A stretch of DNA of 64,000 bases, taken from the NCBI GenBank assembly GCA_012932865.1, contig SAXG01000002.1, positions 620,001 to 684,000 on the forward strand. Direction: 5' to 3'. The translations under genes were made by a program, and so were the position numbers. The notes beneath the pieces are model-generated. The model worked only from the letters and a program-made list of their open reading frames with translations, was not told where the DNA came from and did not search any database. Shown piece by piece: positions 24,641 through 35,857 of this stretch; the first letter of the stretch is position 1; the number at the start of each line of letters is the position of its first letter. The stretch is from Amylostereum areolatum. Taxonomy: Eukaryota; Basidiomycota; Agaricomycetes; Russulales; Stereaceae.

Positions 24641-25769
24641 ATGTCCGATCCGGAAAAAGGGAAGGGAAAATATGTCGCGGATCCGTCCACCGGTTCTGCA
24701 GTGTCTCTCGATAAGGGAGCGGTCGCCGGAGCATCCTCCTCGCGAGCGTCTTCTTCCGATGATGCCTCCACAAGTGATTCTTCAGCTTCAGACGGCACCT
24801 CGGACTCTGAAAGTGATTCCTCCGGAAGCGAACCTTCTGACGACGATATGGACCCGCCGGAGGAGCTCATGCAAAAATACTTAAATCTTGCGAAGGAGAA
24901 CGTGCGTCGGCGTCGGCAGTTGGAAAAAACACCTCCACCACAAGGGGAAGACGAGGATGAAGATGGAATTATACATTTAGGTGGCGTTAACGAGAAACAA
25001 GAGTGTGTGCCATTCCATGTCTTCACTCTTACAAGCTTATTCGCCTGCAGAAACCTACCTCCTCTCGATCCTGGCGCGTTACCCCCATCATATATCACCC
25101 CTGGCCCATCTAGACAGGATCCCCCTACTCTTGTGCGTGACCTCGATGCGGAGCAAGCCGAAACGTCAGCATCCCAACATGTAGCCCCAGCACCTCCGGT
25201 TCCACCTCCAGAACTCACGAAATCCGGAAAACCTCTCACGAAGAGGGAGCGAAAAGCGGTACGCCTTTCCCCGGCAATCGTTCTTTTCCCCCACTCACTG
25301 GTGTATGCAGTTGAGAGAGAAAACAGCTGGTCCAAGTTGGTTTGATCTTCCCGCGCCCGCCGTCGCCGATCTTCCCCGAATGTATCGCGAAGTGGAGGCA
25401 CTCAGGCTCCGCAATCAGCTCGACCCGAAGAGGTTCTACCGTAAGGAGGAAGGGGAGAGCAAAGGGATTAAGGGTCTCCCAAAACACTTTGCAGTACGTT
25501 TCTACGTTTCGGTCCTTTGAGCTAACTCCTGACTCTTTGAAACAAACTAGATCGGCACGATCATACCAACGAGTACGCCGTTCGGCACAACAAGCGGAGA
25601 CAACTTGTCCCGTGTAGACAGAAAGCGTACGCTGGTGGACGAACTGGTGGACGACGCAGAAGCTCGGCGGTATGCTAAGAAGAAGTTCCTGGACTTACAG
25701 GGCGTACGCGGGGCGAGAGGGAGAGGAACTCTGGCGGCGAAACAAGCAAAAAGGAAACCCAAGTGGTAG
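24641..25769 (+). CDS. FCF2: rRNA-processing protein FCF2
   Basis: Nucleolar factor for early pre-rRNA cleavage (A0-A2) and 18S maturation; 323 residues, exons 24641-25002, 25051-25258, 25311-25493 and 25551-25769. The N-terminal third is Ser/Asp/Glu-rich and acidic (residues 30-75), followed by a Pro-rich linker and KSGKPLTKRERKA. The Fcf2 domain starts at about residue 191: REKTAGPSWFDLPAPAVADL, NQLDPKRFYRKE, KGLPKHFAIGTIIPT, then RKRTLVDELVDDAEARRYAK and a basic tail KQAKRKPKW. The same order (WFD-PAP, DPKRFY, FQ-GTI, VEELL-D-E-RRY) is seen in yeast Fcf2 and human TdIF2. It lies near SAS10/UTP3, another small-subunit processome factor. Confidence 0.95.
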
Positions 25770-25984
25770 TGTACGGTGCGTTTTGGACGTGCGAGTGCGG
25801 GTTCTTGTTTTACTGGCCTGCGAGTGCATTGTACTACGTGGCAATTCATTCAAAACCCGATAGTTTTTTTGACGTCCGTTTCGTTACTCTGGTGAATTGC
25901 CGGCCGCCCTTTTATCTACTACAGCGGTGATCTGGCCATTGTGATAAAAGTACATTGCTGACCGGCGGCAACTTGATCTTCACT

Positions 25985-26480
25985 ATGTCTTCTTCCCCTC
26001 ACGACCCCAAGTGACACCTTTGAACTTTATGACCTTCGGGTCGAAGTCGTGTGTCCGCCCGACAAGCGCATTCTCTGTGGCGCGATGCCAGGGGATTATT
26101 TTACGCTTGAGGGTGAGCTTCTGAGGCTACCACCTGGACAGGGCTTCTCAATCTACTCGCTCGGTATGTGGACCATGACTTCGGTGTTACACATCGACTG
26201 ACGGCGCTCCTAGGTGCCGTTCTCCCACTACTCGCGGCGAAGCAGCGTGTGACAGCTACCAATGATTGGATGACGACTGATGCGGAGGTCGCTTGTCCCG
26301 ATCCAAACTGTCCGTCGCGTATGAAGATCGTCCGGACAGGAATGAGGACGTTCAGCCACGGGGAGACAACGGTGGTGCCACTGACGAAAGAAGGGAAAAT
26401 ATGACCAAGGCCGTCGGTCAAGGGGGTTTCTGCTACGTTGCGGATATCGATGTTCAGTAAGATTGTACTACCAGTCGTAG
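25985..26480 (+). pseudogene. TIGR04076-type small protein, frame-disrupted
   Basis: Coding remnant or mis-sequenced gene. Exon 1 carries DTFELYDLRVEVVCPP, then GDYFTLEGELLRLPPGQGFS up to 26163; an intron 26164-26213 follows. Exon 2 begins at 26214 with GAVLPLLAAKQRVTATNDWM, then TTDAEVACPDPNCPSRMKIV. This is the TIGR04076 pattern known in fungi (function unknown, Cys-rich). The only good start, ATG at 25985 (MSSSPHDP), is one base out of frame with the rest; removing one A in the AAG at 26009-26011 would join them. The exon-2 frame stops at 26404, while GGFCYVADIDVQ, which looks like the natural C-terminus, is in another frame ending at 26458. Either two sequence errors or a decaying gene. 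Confidence 0.6.
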
Positions 26481-26658
26481 AGTTACAATATACTTCCTCA
26501 GGCTCTCCCATTCGAGATCTGAGGAATATGTATATCGATGTTTACAACCCGGACACACGGCCCGAAATTTCCCGCCTCTGAAGAAATTCTACCAACTGCT
26601 TTCCTTGCTTCACCTTGGTTTCACTGCTCTTACCTCTCGCTTATTCCATTTCGCACCC

Positions 26659-28924
26659 ATGGTCCGCCGACGCCCCTCCAAATCTAAGGGACAAAATTCG
26701 GGGCCTCGTCCTGTGGACCGCAAGGACGGAAACCTGAAGAAATGGAATACCGTGGACGATATTCCTATGGACGAGGAAGATCAATGTGCGTATATCTCCC
26801 GATAGTACTCCCGCGTATTCACAGCTATCACAGTCCATGCCTCTAGGGACCACATATTATTGGAAGGTGAAGATCACGGAGACGACGACGACGGGGATGA
26901 GGAAGATGTGTTCTCACTCAAGGGTTTGGCTTCTTCGGACAGCGATGAGGATGAGACGAGAGACGAGGAGCTGGATTTAGAGGACCAAGAAGCAGAGGAG
27001 GAGAAGCAGCCGAAGAAAAAGGCGAAGACGAAGTCAAAGGGAAAGACGCATGCTGAACTAACCGCCGACGGATCGGAAGAGGATGAAAGCGAGGAAGACG
27101 AGACATGGGGACGCAGTAAATCCGCGTACTACTCTTCGAACGCAGCGGAGTTGGAGTCAGACGACGAAGAAGCCAATGAACTGGAAGAGCAGGAGGCGAA
27201 GCGTTTGCAAACGAAGGCAAGGGATGCCATGGCGGAGGAGGACTTCGGCTTGGGCGAGGCAGCGGAGGTAAATTTCCAGGAGGATGACAATGTCGAGTTC
27301 GTCTTTTCCATTTTCATTCGAACGCCAAAGTTGATGATCTCCAGGGAACTTCTGGAGCCCCCCCAAGCCAATTTGCAGCCCTTGCCACAGGATAGGAAAT
27401 CTCTTATTCGCCATTTGGAGAAGACCTCTCCAGAGACTCTTGCCCTTGCCGATGACTGGGATGACATCGCAAGAAAGTTAGTTTATACGCAGAACAAGCT
27501 GAAACAGTGCGTAAAGTTACACCCTTCGTCATGCGCGACACTGACCAGCTCGCTAGACTCGAAAACCAAGATTCAGATTCTCTTAGCCAAGGCATGCTGC
27601 ATCTCCATTATCGTACGTCTCAGGTTGAATTGCCTCTCTGCTCCTAGGGCTTGACGCGTCCCACAGAAGCCCTGCTAACCTACGCCACGAACCTTGCATT
27701 CTACCTTCATCTTCGTGCTAGCGAGAAATACGCACAGCGGCCGGAAGCTCTTCGCGCTCACCCGGTGTTCAGTCGTTTGCTCCATCTGAAGGAGGCGCTT
27801 TCCACGCTTGAAGATCTTGACTTTGACATGTCTGGCTCCGATCTAGACGAGGATGAGGATGACGAAGATCTAGACACCTTTATCAACGGCCCTGGCACCG
27901 AATTTGACGGTAAACGCACTATCAATATCAACCGACGAGCCAACAGCCTCGATTTCGAAGATCTCGCTCAACTTCTACGCGAAGCCGAGGAGGATCTCGC
28001 GGCTCCTGCTCTGCCCGCGGGGAGACCGAAGGCGAAAAAGAAAGCCGGCTTGCACACAGAGGAACCCCCCCAAAAGAAGCGGAAAACAAAGGCGCCGCCA
28101 CCCGTGCCCTTCGACCTCGAGGAGCCGGAGTTTGTGCCCTCCAAGCGCCACGCCTCTACTTCCGGCGCGGACTCCATGGAGGTCTACGGTGACGCGGCGA
28201 TGCTCGGAGCGACTGACGCGGCGGACAAGAGCGCCCGTCGGAAAACGTTACGTTTCCACACGTCCAAAATCGAGAGCGCAAGCGCACGCCGGCAGGGTGC
28301 ACGGGCAGCGCTTGGGGGCGACGACGACGTGCCGTACCGCGAACGCAAGAAAGATCGCGAGGCACGTCTGGCGAAAGAGGCGTTGGCTCGGGGACGAGGG
28401 CAGGGCGGGGACGATCTCGACGGGGAAGAGCCCGCTCCTCCCCCTCGGAAGCGTGCACGAGACGACGCTGAAGATGCTGAAGGAGGCGGAGAAGAGGGCG
28501 ACGATGGGTATTATTCGCTCATCCAGCAGCAAAAGAAGGAGCACAAAGATGTGAAGAAAGCCGAATACGACGCGGCCAAAGCGGCAGCGAAGTGCGTGTC
28601 CATTTCCGTTCTCCCTTTCCACTTGTTCATCGCCACTGGGCCATTTACGCCCTTATCTCCTTTGCTAGGATGGACCTCGACGTACGCGACTCCGCGGATG
28701 GACCGCGCGGGCTGACGCGCGCGATCCTCAAGAACCGCGGGCTGACGCCGCACCGAACGAAGAGCGTACGCAACCCACGCGTAAAGAAGCGGCAGAAGTT
28801 CGACAAGGCGCAAAAGAAGCTCGCGTCACAAAAGGCCGTTTTCAAGGCGGGCCCTCGCGACGTTACACGGTACGAGGGCGAAAAATCGGGTATAACCAAA
28901 GTCGTGAAGAGTGTTCGGTTCTGA
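26659..28924 (+). CDS. UTP3: Small-subunit processome protein SAS10/UTP3
   Basis: U3 snoRNP-associated factor for 18S rRNA processing; 666 residues. Exons are 26659-26785, 26834-27296, 27345-27510, 27549-27612, 27667-28591 and 28669-28924; exact phases. The basic N-terminus MVRRRPSKSKGQ is followed by a long acidic stretch (GDDDDGDEEDVFSL, DGSEEDESEEDETWG). The Sas10/Utp3/C1D domain has KSLIRHLEKTSPETLALADD, QCLARLENQDSDSLSQGMLH, LLTYATNLAFYLHLRASEKY and HPVFSRLLHLKEALSTLEDL. The last exon is the Sas10 C-terminal domain: RGLTRAILKNRGLTPHRTKS, RNPRVKKRQKFDKAQKKL, GEKSGITKVVKSVRF. The 38-nt intron 27511-27548 is at the short end for this window. Confidence 0.96.
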
Positions 28925-29296
28925 GGACTTGGTCTGTATACCTTACTTGTACCGCGAGCATGTATCCAAGCGCGTCTAATCGTCATCTATGGTGCATAAC
29001 AAGTGTGTGGTGCGATATACGCGCTGAATAGGAATAGGAATAATAGGTTACAAATCAAGGCAATACCGATGGTCGAACATAAGAGACCGTATGCCAAACG
29101 TAGACTAACAGAGTACATCTCTACTTGAAGTGATACATGCTAAAAATATAACAGAACGGACAAACGTCCAACCAAGAAAACATTTCCCCGCCGTAAGTCG
29201 GATTGTCCCAGTAGGCTTATCGCACATGCGCAAGACAAGCTTGCCCACCAACTCGTCCCCAGACCAAAACTCCAAACAGAAACAACCACGGCGGTG
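28925..29296. other. Convergent 3' flanks
   Basis: Between SAS10/UTP3 and the Zn2Cys6 regulator, which converge. No coding signal. Confidence 0.6.
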
Positions 29297-32200
29297 TCAG
29301 AAACCCCGCACGCTGACGTACATCCCGCCAGCATCTTGCACGACTTGCGGCGACGGCGTCGCCACCGGCGCGGGAGGATGCACGACGCATGTCATATGGT
29401 TGAACTCGCTCTCACCCGACCTTGCCATAGCGAACAGCCGTCGAAGTTCTATAGCCTGTTCCGCGGCCTCCTCGTATGAATGAGAGTATTGCTCCAACCC
29501 TTCGATACAGTTCTTCACCTCCGGTCGCCCGAAGCGGGCAAGCAGAGTCCCAGCTTGGCTACAACTTACGTGCATGACAGCAGGGTCGAGACGCTGATAG
29601 AAAGGTCAGATGTTTTCTCGACGTCAATGGTCGATGGACGTACGAGATATCCGTTTTTCGTGAGCACGCCCGCCTGCGAGATGAGATCGTTGGTCGTGGA
29701 TCGGCACATAGCAATCATAAAATCGTACCAGGCCCGCTATCCGTGACGCCCCATGGAGTGCCTCGTCAAGAACCTTGCGGAGTATATCCTCGATGTGGTG
29801 ATACCCGGCAGGTATCATCGTACTGGACGGACTACGAATCTGCACGTTCAGCTCCCGGAGACCATAGTCATCCAACGCGTTGAACAGAATGATCCACATG
29901 ATATGGAATGTCGCATCGCTTGCACCTACACATCCGAAACCGTAGGAGGGAAAAATAAGGAATACATGTGAGACGCGTGGGATGCGGAGAGGAACCCAGA
30001 TAACGCACAAGCAGAAACGGCAGACACGAAATCCCATTCGGCGGCAAAATTGGTCGGCACACCAACATGCGGCAGGTACTGTATCCGCCATTCGTTCAGT
30101 TGCTGCATAATTTCCCGCAGAACATCGATAGGAACGCCTTCGGAGTCCGTGCTGGGAATCCAGAGGTTCTTAGACATGTGTCGCGATATCCGTGCGAGGG
30201 CATGGGCCGCGCGGTAGTAACCCTGTGATATGTTAGCCGGTATTTATGGGGTACCATAATGATGTCACATACCAGAAACTGTCGAAGGCAGATATCAGCC
30301 AAGCATTGGAGCATAGAGGCTAGGAACAGACACCTACCTCCAGATGCTCTCTCGGATCCGCCTTCACGGTCTGGCCATCCGGGTCTAGCGGGACAGGATC
30401 CGCGGTATAGAAATCAACATCATAGTCCGCGTCCTCAACTTGTGGTTTGCGCCTGTAATACGCCGATCCATATGCATCGGACAAACATGACATCCACCAC
30501 GCAAAGATCATCGTTCCACGGGCTTCGGGATCCCTGATACTCGTAATGACCGACTTGTGGTTGATCTTGACGCGACGCGATGCACGACGTTAACCTCGGT
30601 ATGCTACAAAGGGGCAGATACGAACCTGTAAATCGAACAGTTGACGTATGGCTGACGAGAGCCAGAAGCCTCTGAAACCTGCACGATCCACTCGGATTAA
30701 CACATCTGGGCAACTGCACCACCCAGAAGAGATGCCTACCAGTGATATCCTCCGGTATTTCTGGAGGGGGATGAGCGTGTTAGTGGGCTCGCGATTGAAT
30801 AGTGACTATGCAGATCACTCACGACGCTGCAAAGGCTCGATCAGCAATGCAATGACCACATGTTCCGGTTTTGGTATGCGATGAACTTTGAATGCCTCTG
30901 CTATCTCCCGTGCGCGAATGATGAGCTCCTTCGCGAGTGCACTTTGCGGCGTGCCCGAGGCCGCTCTGTCCGCTTTCAGAAGGTCGTGATCACTAAATTT
31001 GGCTCCCCACGCAATGACCGCAGCGATGAGGGCGGGATGGGGTGATTCCACCGGCCCAGGAGTAGAGTACGGTGACGAATAGGGTGACGAGCCAGAAGGT
31101 CCTGGCGAAGAGTGGAATTGCGCGGCATATTGTGCATGTTCGGAAGAAATGAATTGTTGATTAGAGGATCCGGCGGGCGGGGAAGACGAGGTTTGCGAAA
31201 GGTTGACGTTGAGCCGTGCACGGAAATCGGAGGGGTTGAGGAAGGGTAGTCGGGTATGCACTATCTGGAAATAGACCTCAACCAGATCGAGAGCGAACCT
31301 AAGGAGGCATCGAGATGAGTCCCAGAATGGTAAGATGGCATGAGTGGCGGCAAGAAAACGAATTGTCATGAGAAAGTCAACAAACAAAGAGGCAGCAACT
31401 GGAACAAAGGACCAACGACGAAAGGATACGATGACATACTGTATTCTGTAATTATCATCATCCAGCATGTAGGCCAATGCTCCCCAGTCTTTCGCTGGCG
31501 CCGTACCAAAACCTTGATTGAAGCCGTTCACGTCACTATACAAAATAAACTCCGATCAGCCGTCTAAGTGAGAATGCAGACCAGAGGGAAATGGTCCGAC
31601 CTTGACGGGTCAGGAGGGGCAAACAGGTATGCCAGGAGTTCTGAAAGAGATGAATTTCGACGAAGGGGTGGTCCGAAAGGAGTGGGTATATATCGAGATG
31701 ATTGCGCTGGAGGAATGGACGGGCTCATGTAGCTATTTCAATGTGCGACATGCGGAAAGGCGGAATATTCCAGGCGGAAAGGGAAAAGGTTCGGCACCAT
31801 TAAAGACAGAGAAGTAGCCAGGAAATAGAAAGACGCACGCATCGCTGGAGCTCGAGGGTGTGGGAGTGAACTTGAGTTCAATGTTCTCTGCCGAAAGGTT
31901 TTTGGTAGAGATGTCCATTCCGTCCGGTTGCGAGAATCTAAACGTGCAAGTGCGCCAACGCGAGAATTGAGCCGGTTTTGACAGAAATAGAAGTGGCGGA
32001 CGCACTTTTGTTGATTCGCGCTGTAAGAACGCGGTCGCCTGGTAGCGGACGAAAGGCGCTTTTTCTCTGTGGTTGCCAGTTGCGCATGATGTCTATTGAA
32101 TCCAGTGTTAAGGTTGGATCGGGTAGGGTGAGAGCCGAACGAACGTGCAGGGGTAGTTCTTCGCAGTACAGTGCTAATGCAACGTGAGGATATGGAGTGC

Positions 32201-32646
32201 CATGTCGAGCACGCTCGGGGAAACACACCTGACACTACATCCGCGGGCCCCGAGATTACTGGAGGGAGCGCTGGGGATCGGAGAGGTGAGCACGTACCTT
32301 CAGCTGACCGGGCACTTGATGACACTTGACCTTTCTTTGTCTGCCATCGAGCGGAAGGGCGTAAGGGGTGATGAACGATGGAAGCGGACGAGGACCTGGA
32401 CAAACCTGCAAGCGTCGCATGCGATATTCTGCTTGCGGGGGGGAGGCAGAGACTTTGCAAGTTCATGAATTTGGTCCTGCATCGCGGGCGTAGGAAGTGC
32501 GAGCGCTACAGGGGTAAGGTAAGCATGGGAAGTGTGGACATACGATGCAGAGGGATCATGTGGGCGTAATAGATGCTGCGCAAGGCGGGAGGGAGGACGG
32601 GGGACTAACCTGCCTGAGAGATGTCTGGCGAGGGGCTTGACTCCAT
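29297..32646 (-). CDS. Zn2Cys6 fungal-specific transcription factor
   Basis: Binuclear zinc-cluster regulator with a fungal-specific middle homology region. 5' exons are 32646-32610, 32505-32406, 32340-32298, 32234-32229 (6 nt), 32173-32145, 32092-32006, 31937-31839, 31732-31601, 31535-31440 and 31298-30823, with exact phases; more exons follow to the stop at 29297. The cluster reads CDACRQRKVKC, then HQVPGQLK, then CQHCTAKNYPC: six Cys with C-X2-C-X6-C-X8-C-X2-C-X6-C spacing. The fourth Cys comes from the 6-nt exon. Downstream are TTEKKRLSSATRRPRSYS, LSELLAYLFAPPDPS, LVEVYFQIVHTRLPFLNPSD, a Ser/Pro-rich loop, HPALIAAVIAWGAKFS, MIFAWWMSCLSDAYGSAYYR, HIMWIILFNALDDYGLRE and a C-terminal helix with YEEAAEQAIELRRLF. 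Target pathway unknown; it resembles xylanolytic/catabolic-type regulators only in layout. Confidence 0.9.
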
Positions 32647-32965
32647 GGTCGGAGATGAGGCGCGAATGACGGCGGCGGCGATGGGCGCGGGGGACGGGGG
32701 GCGGGATGGCGAACGGGCGGGGCGGGATACGGAGGGATGAAGGGCAAGCGAGGACAAGCGGGTGAATTGAGATCGACTCGACTGCTGAGTCTTCTATCAC
32801 GTGATCTCTCGGGGCCGTAGCCAATTCCCGGAACCTCGGCTCATGCGCAAACACCCGGAACGCGTTCCAATTCTCTCCGCCCTCTCTTGCGTGGAGTCCA
32901 CTGTCCTCCGCCAGCTCATCCCGTCAGTCGCCCGCCCTCGTTATCCTCCGCCCCCTACAGTCGCC
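32647..32965. promoter_or_regulatory. Divergent promoter region, Zn2Cys6 regulator / TOM22
   Basis: The 319 bp between the two start codons must hold both promoters. It is GC-rich near the regulator and contains the palindrome-like GGAACGCGTTCC at about 32859-32870. No clear TATA box. Confidence 0.5.
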
Positions 32966-33513
32966 ATGGTCAAGGTAGAAATCGTTGAAGACAAGGACGC
33001 CGCCTCCCGTGGCTCCCCCTACGCATCCCCCGCCTCCTCACGCACTTCATCCTCCGTTTCCCTCGATTCCCTCGACTCAGAAGCACCGGCAGACGAATCC
33101 TTCTTCGACCGCCTTGCCGCCCTCCGTGACATCGTACCCCCTTCCACACGTCACTCCATCGCTTCCAAGGCATCTAATGCCGCCTCCGTCGTCAAACGCA
33201 CCACCAAAATCGCCGGCAACCTCGTGTGGATCGTCACCACCAGTGCCCTCTTAGTTGGTCTGCCCCTCGCCCTCAGTCTCGAGGGCGAGGCCCAGATTGT
33301 GGAGCAGGAGAAGCAGATGCTTGCACAGGGTGGCTCACAGGTGCGTCGTCTTTCTTTTTTCGCCCCTTCCTGTCCTTACTCGAGGTCGCTGCGTAGATGC
33401 TTCCTGGCGGTAGCTCGGGTTCCATGTACCCACCACCTGGTGCAGGTTCCATGTACCCTCCACCTCCCCAGGGCCAAAACGCCCAGCAGGGCCTCGTACC
33501 CCCAGGTTTTTAA
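32966..33513 (+). CDS. TOM22: Mitochondrial import receptor subunit TOM22
   Basis: Central receptor of the outer-membrane TOM translocase; 163 residues, exons 32966-33340 and 33397-33513. The N-terminal cytosolic part is acidic and Ser-rich (MVKVEIVEDKDA, SVSLDSLDSEAPADESFFDR), as needed to bind presequences. Then come LAALRDIVPPSTRHSIASKA and VVKRTTKIAGNLVW, and the single transmembrane helix IVTTSALLVGLPLALSLE, the family signature. The short intermembrane-space tail has EAQIVEQEKQMLAQGG, a GSMYPPP unit repeated twice, and ends GLVPPGF. Divergent from the Zn2Cys6 regulator. Confidence 0.96.
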
Positions 33514-33941
33514 AGTGCACACCGCTTAGACACGTCTTACGCCGTCGTACCCTACTGTCTCGCTTGATCGTTTGTCGCGCTCGTCGCCGCCCTCCTCTCA
33601 CACGCACCCGCCATTTGTCTCAATTCAATCCACATGCTGCCATTACCGCCGCCACCTCGTACCAGTTCGTTTGTCGGTATTTGCAGAATGAGCGTAGGTT
33701 CCGCTTCCTAAGGTTTTCGCTCGTGATGCGCCATAGTGTCGCTCCCATGGGGTCTGCCGATACGTTAAACCGTAATCTTTAGCAGCAGTGCCACTGTCGG
33801 TACCGTGTTGCGGCGCTCACGGCTGGGATCTTCATCATTCTGTGCGTCCGATGATACAATGGCATGCCGAAGATTACCCGAAACTCGATATTATTCTTCG
33901 AAGTACGAAGTAAAAATTGGTCAATGATGTGCAACGGTGGT
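33514..33941. other. Convergent 3' flanks, TOM22 / NDUFA9
   Basis: About 430 bp of 3' UTR-type sequence. If the last proposed intron of the NDUFA9 gene is not spliced, that gene would instead end at 33874. Confidence 0.5.
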
Positions 33942-35649
33942 CTACTCCACCGAAACAGTCTTGGTCGGCAAATAAGCATCCTGGATGAAACAGTGATAAA
34001 AGTAACAAACGCACGGGTCTAGAGGGCAGCACAATTGGACGCACGTAGTTGGCGCTGTAAAGCGAAGACATGTTAGTGGCTCGAATATGAGAACCCAAGA
34101 AGATTATACGCACGCAGACCGATACCTACGCACATACGTAATCGCATGGCGCTCAATCTCGTCAGGGACCACACCAACAACGTCCCAGTCACCCATCTCG
34201 CCCTCGAGCTCGCCATCCGCGCCAACGTCGTCCAAGTACCGGCGAATGACCTCATCGGGTGAGATTGCAGGCCACCACACCTTCTGTCCGGCCGCCGCAA
34301 GCATCATCGCCAGTCGCTTGGGAAGGACAGGAGCACGGGATGGAGGGTTATAGGTTAACGTGGAGACCAGGTCCAAGAGGTACTCATAGGTTAGAGTCGA
34401 TGGACCAGGGAGAGACAACGTGCGAGCGAGCGCTGGAAGCGGGATAAGGTTCGAGAGCGCTTGGGCGACGTCCATGACCTGTGCGAAGGGTTAGTCGCGG
34501 CCAGCACACAACGACCGAAACGTACATGCACAGGCCGGGTTTTGGTCTGGGAGTGATTGAGCTTCCACCAGATGGGCCAAACTGTCCAGGTAAATCGTTT
34601 AGCAAGACGGGTGGTGGCATGCGAGAGTCAGTCGTTTCAATGAATTATCCCTGACGGAAGGACTCTACGCACCAGGTATGTTCTGAAGAAGCTTGTCCTC
34701 GTAGCCGTACATCGGACCGGGACGCACAATAGTCGCATCAGGGAAGGCCTCGCGAACAAGCGCCTCTCCCTCGGCCTTCGCCCGATAGAATGCTGAGGGA
34801 GAGTCCACCGCGGCATTAAGGTGCGAGACGTGCACAAGGCGAGGAACCCCGGACTGCGAGGTGATCTTCGCGACGCGCGCGGGTCCCGTGGCGTTCGCAT
34901 CTGTGAATGAGAAGTTCCTGCACGACCACCGATGCAAGATGAAGACGGGACGGGACGGAGCAGGAGGGATGCACCTACTTGGTCTCATACTCGCGCCCGG
35001 CGAGGTTATACACAATGTCGGAGTGTCGAACGCATTCTTCGATCTGCTTCTCATTGCGGATGTCCCATTCCTGTGGAACCAATTTAGCTTAGTAGCAAGT
35101 ATGAAATCGGAACTGGAAGTAGGAATAGATGGGTGGAGCAGACAAGAAACATACCATGGGCACAATCTGGCCGAGGTCACCCATGACCTTGAGGTGTCGC
35201 TTCTCGTCCTCATCGCGGTACGGCACGATCACCTGCGTCCCGGCCTTAGCTGCCCCGTGTTAATTCATGTCAGTCCAAGGCCATACACGATAAGCACACC
35301 ACACGTACCGAGCTTGTGGACCACATATCTTCCCAAGAAGCCCGTGCAACCGAAGACTGTCGCGACGTGTCCAGTCACAGCGCTACGGCCTGGGGGTCCT
35401 TGAGACACGATAGGCTTCTTGTCGGAAACAGTGACAAGGTCATGGTATGCGCGCTGCAAAATACAACCATTGCACACGCCGTGGAGATGTATTCGTCGTA
35501 GTGGGAAGGAGTAAAGCCCGTCGAATGGTGTGCGTTGAGGGAGGCAAGCCGTCAAAAACTGCACCACAGTCATACAAGTAGAGACGCACCTTGCTTTGTT
35601 GCGTCGCCGCGCGCTGCAGACGCGCAAATGTTGCTGGCGAAGATATCAT
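33942..35649 (-). CDS. Complex I 39/40-kDa subunit, NDUFA9-like
   Basis: Accessory subunit of NADH:ubiquinone oxidoreductase with an atypical SDR fold that binds NADPH; 378 residues. Exons are 35649-35590, 35453-35309, 35249-35155, 35070-34979, 34917-34673, 34581-34526, 34478-34114, 34054-34015 and 33980-33942; phases sum exactly. The presequence is MISSPATFARLQRAATQQSK, then RAYHDLVTV and GPPGRSAVTGHVATVFGCTG with FLGRYVVHKL (glycine motif). Next are GTQVIVPYRDEDEKRHLKVM, GDLGQIVPMEWDIRN, HSDIVYNLAGREYETKNFSF, VHVSHLNA, FYRAKAEGEALVREAFPDAT, IVRPGPMYGYEDKLL, VWPIWWKLNHSQTKTRPVHV and LSLPGPSTLTYEYLLDLVST. The final intron (34014-33981) is only 34 nt; skipping it gives a 22-residue longer, unfamiliar tail. 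Divergent from the UPF0390 gene by 208 bp. Confidence 0.93.
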
Positions 35650-35857
35650 GAGCCTCTCCAGTGTCAAAATGAATGGTTGAAGTCGATAGCGGCAGCGACG
35701 ACGAATGTCCGATGCACGTCGCCGCCGCCGCCGCCGCCGGGATCTTCCGCGATCACGTGGAGATCAATCATCGCGTGGATTTTTTGAGGTTCTTAGAGTC
35801 ACTTTGACCTTGCCAGTTGCCTTGTGCAGTCCTCCGTCCACATCGCCACGACGCAAC

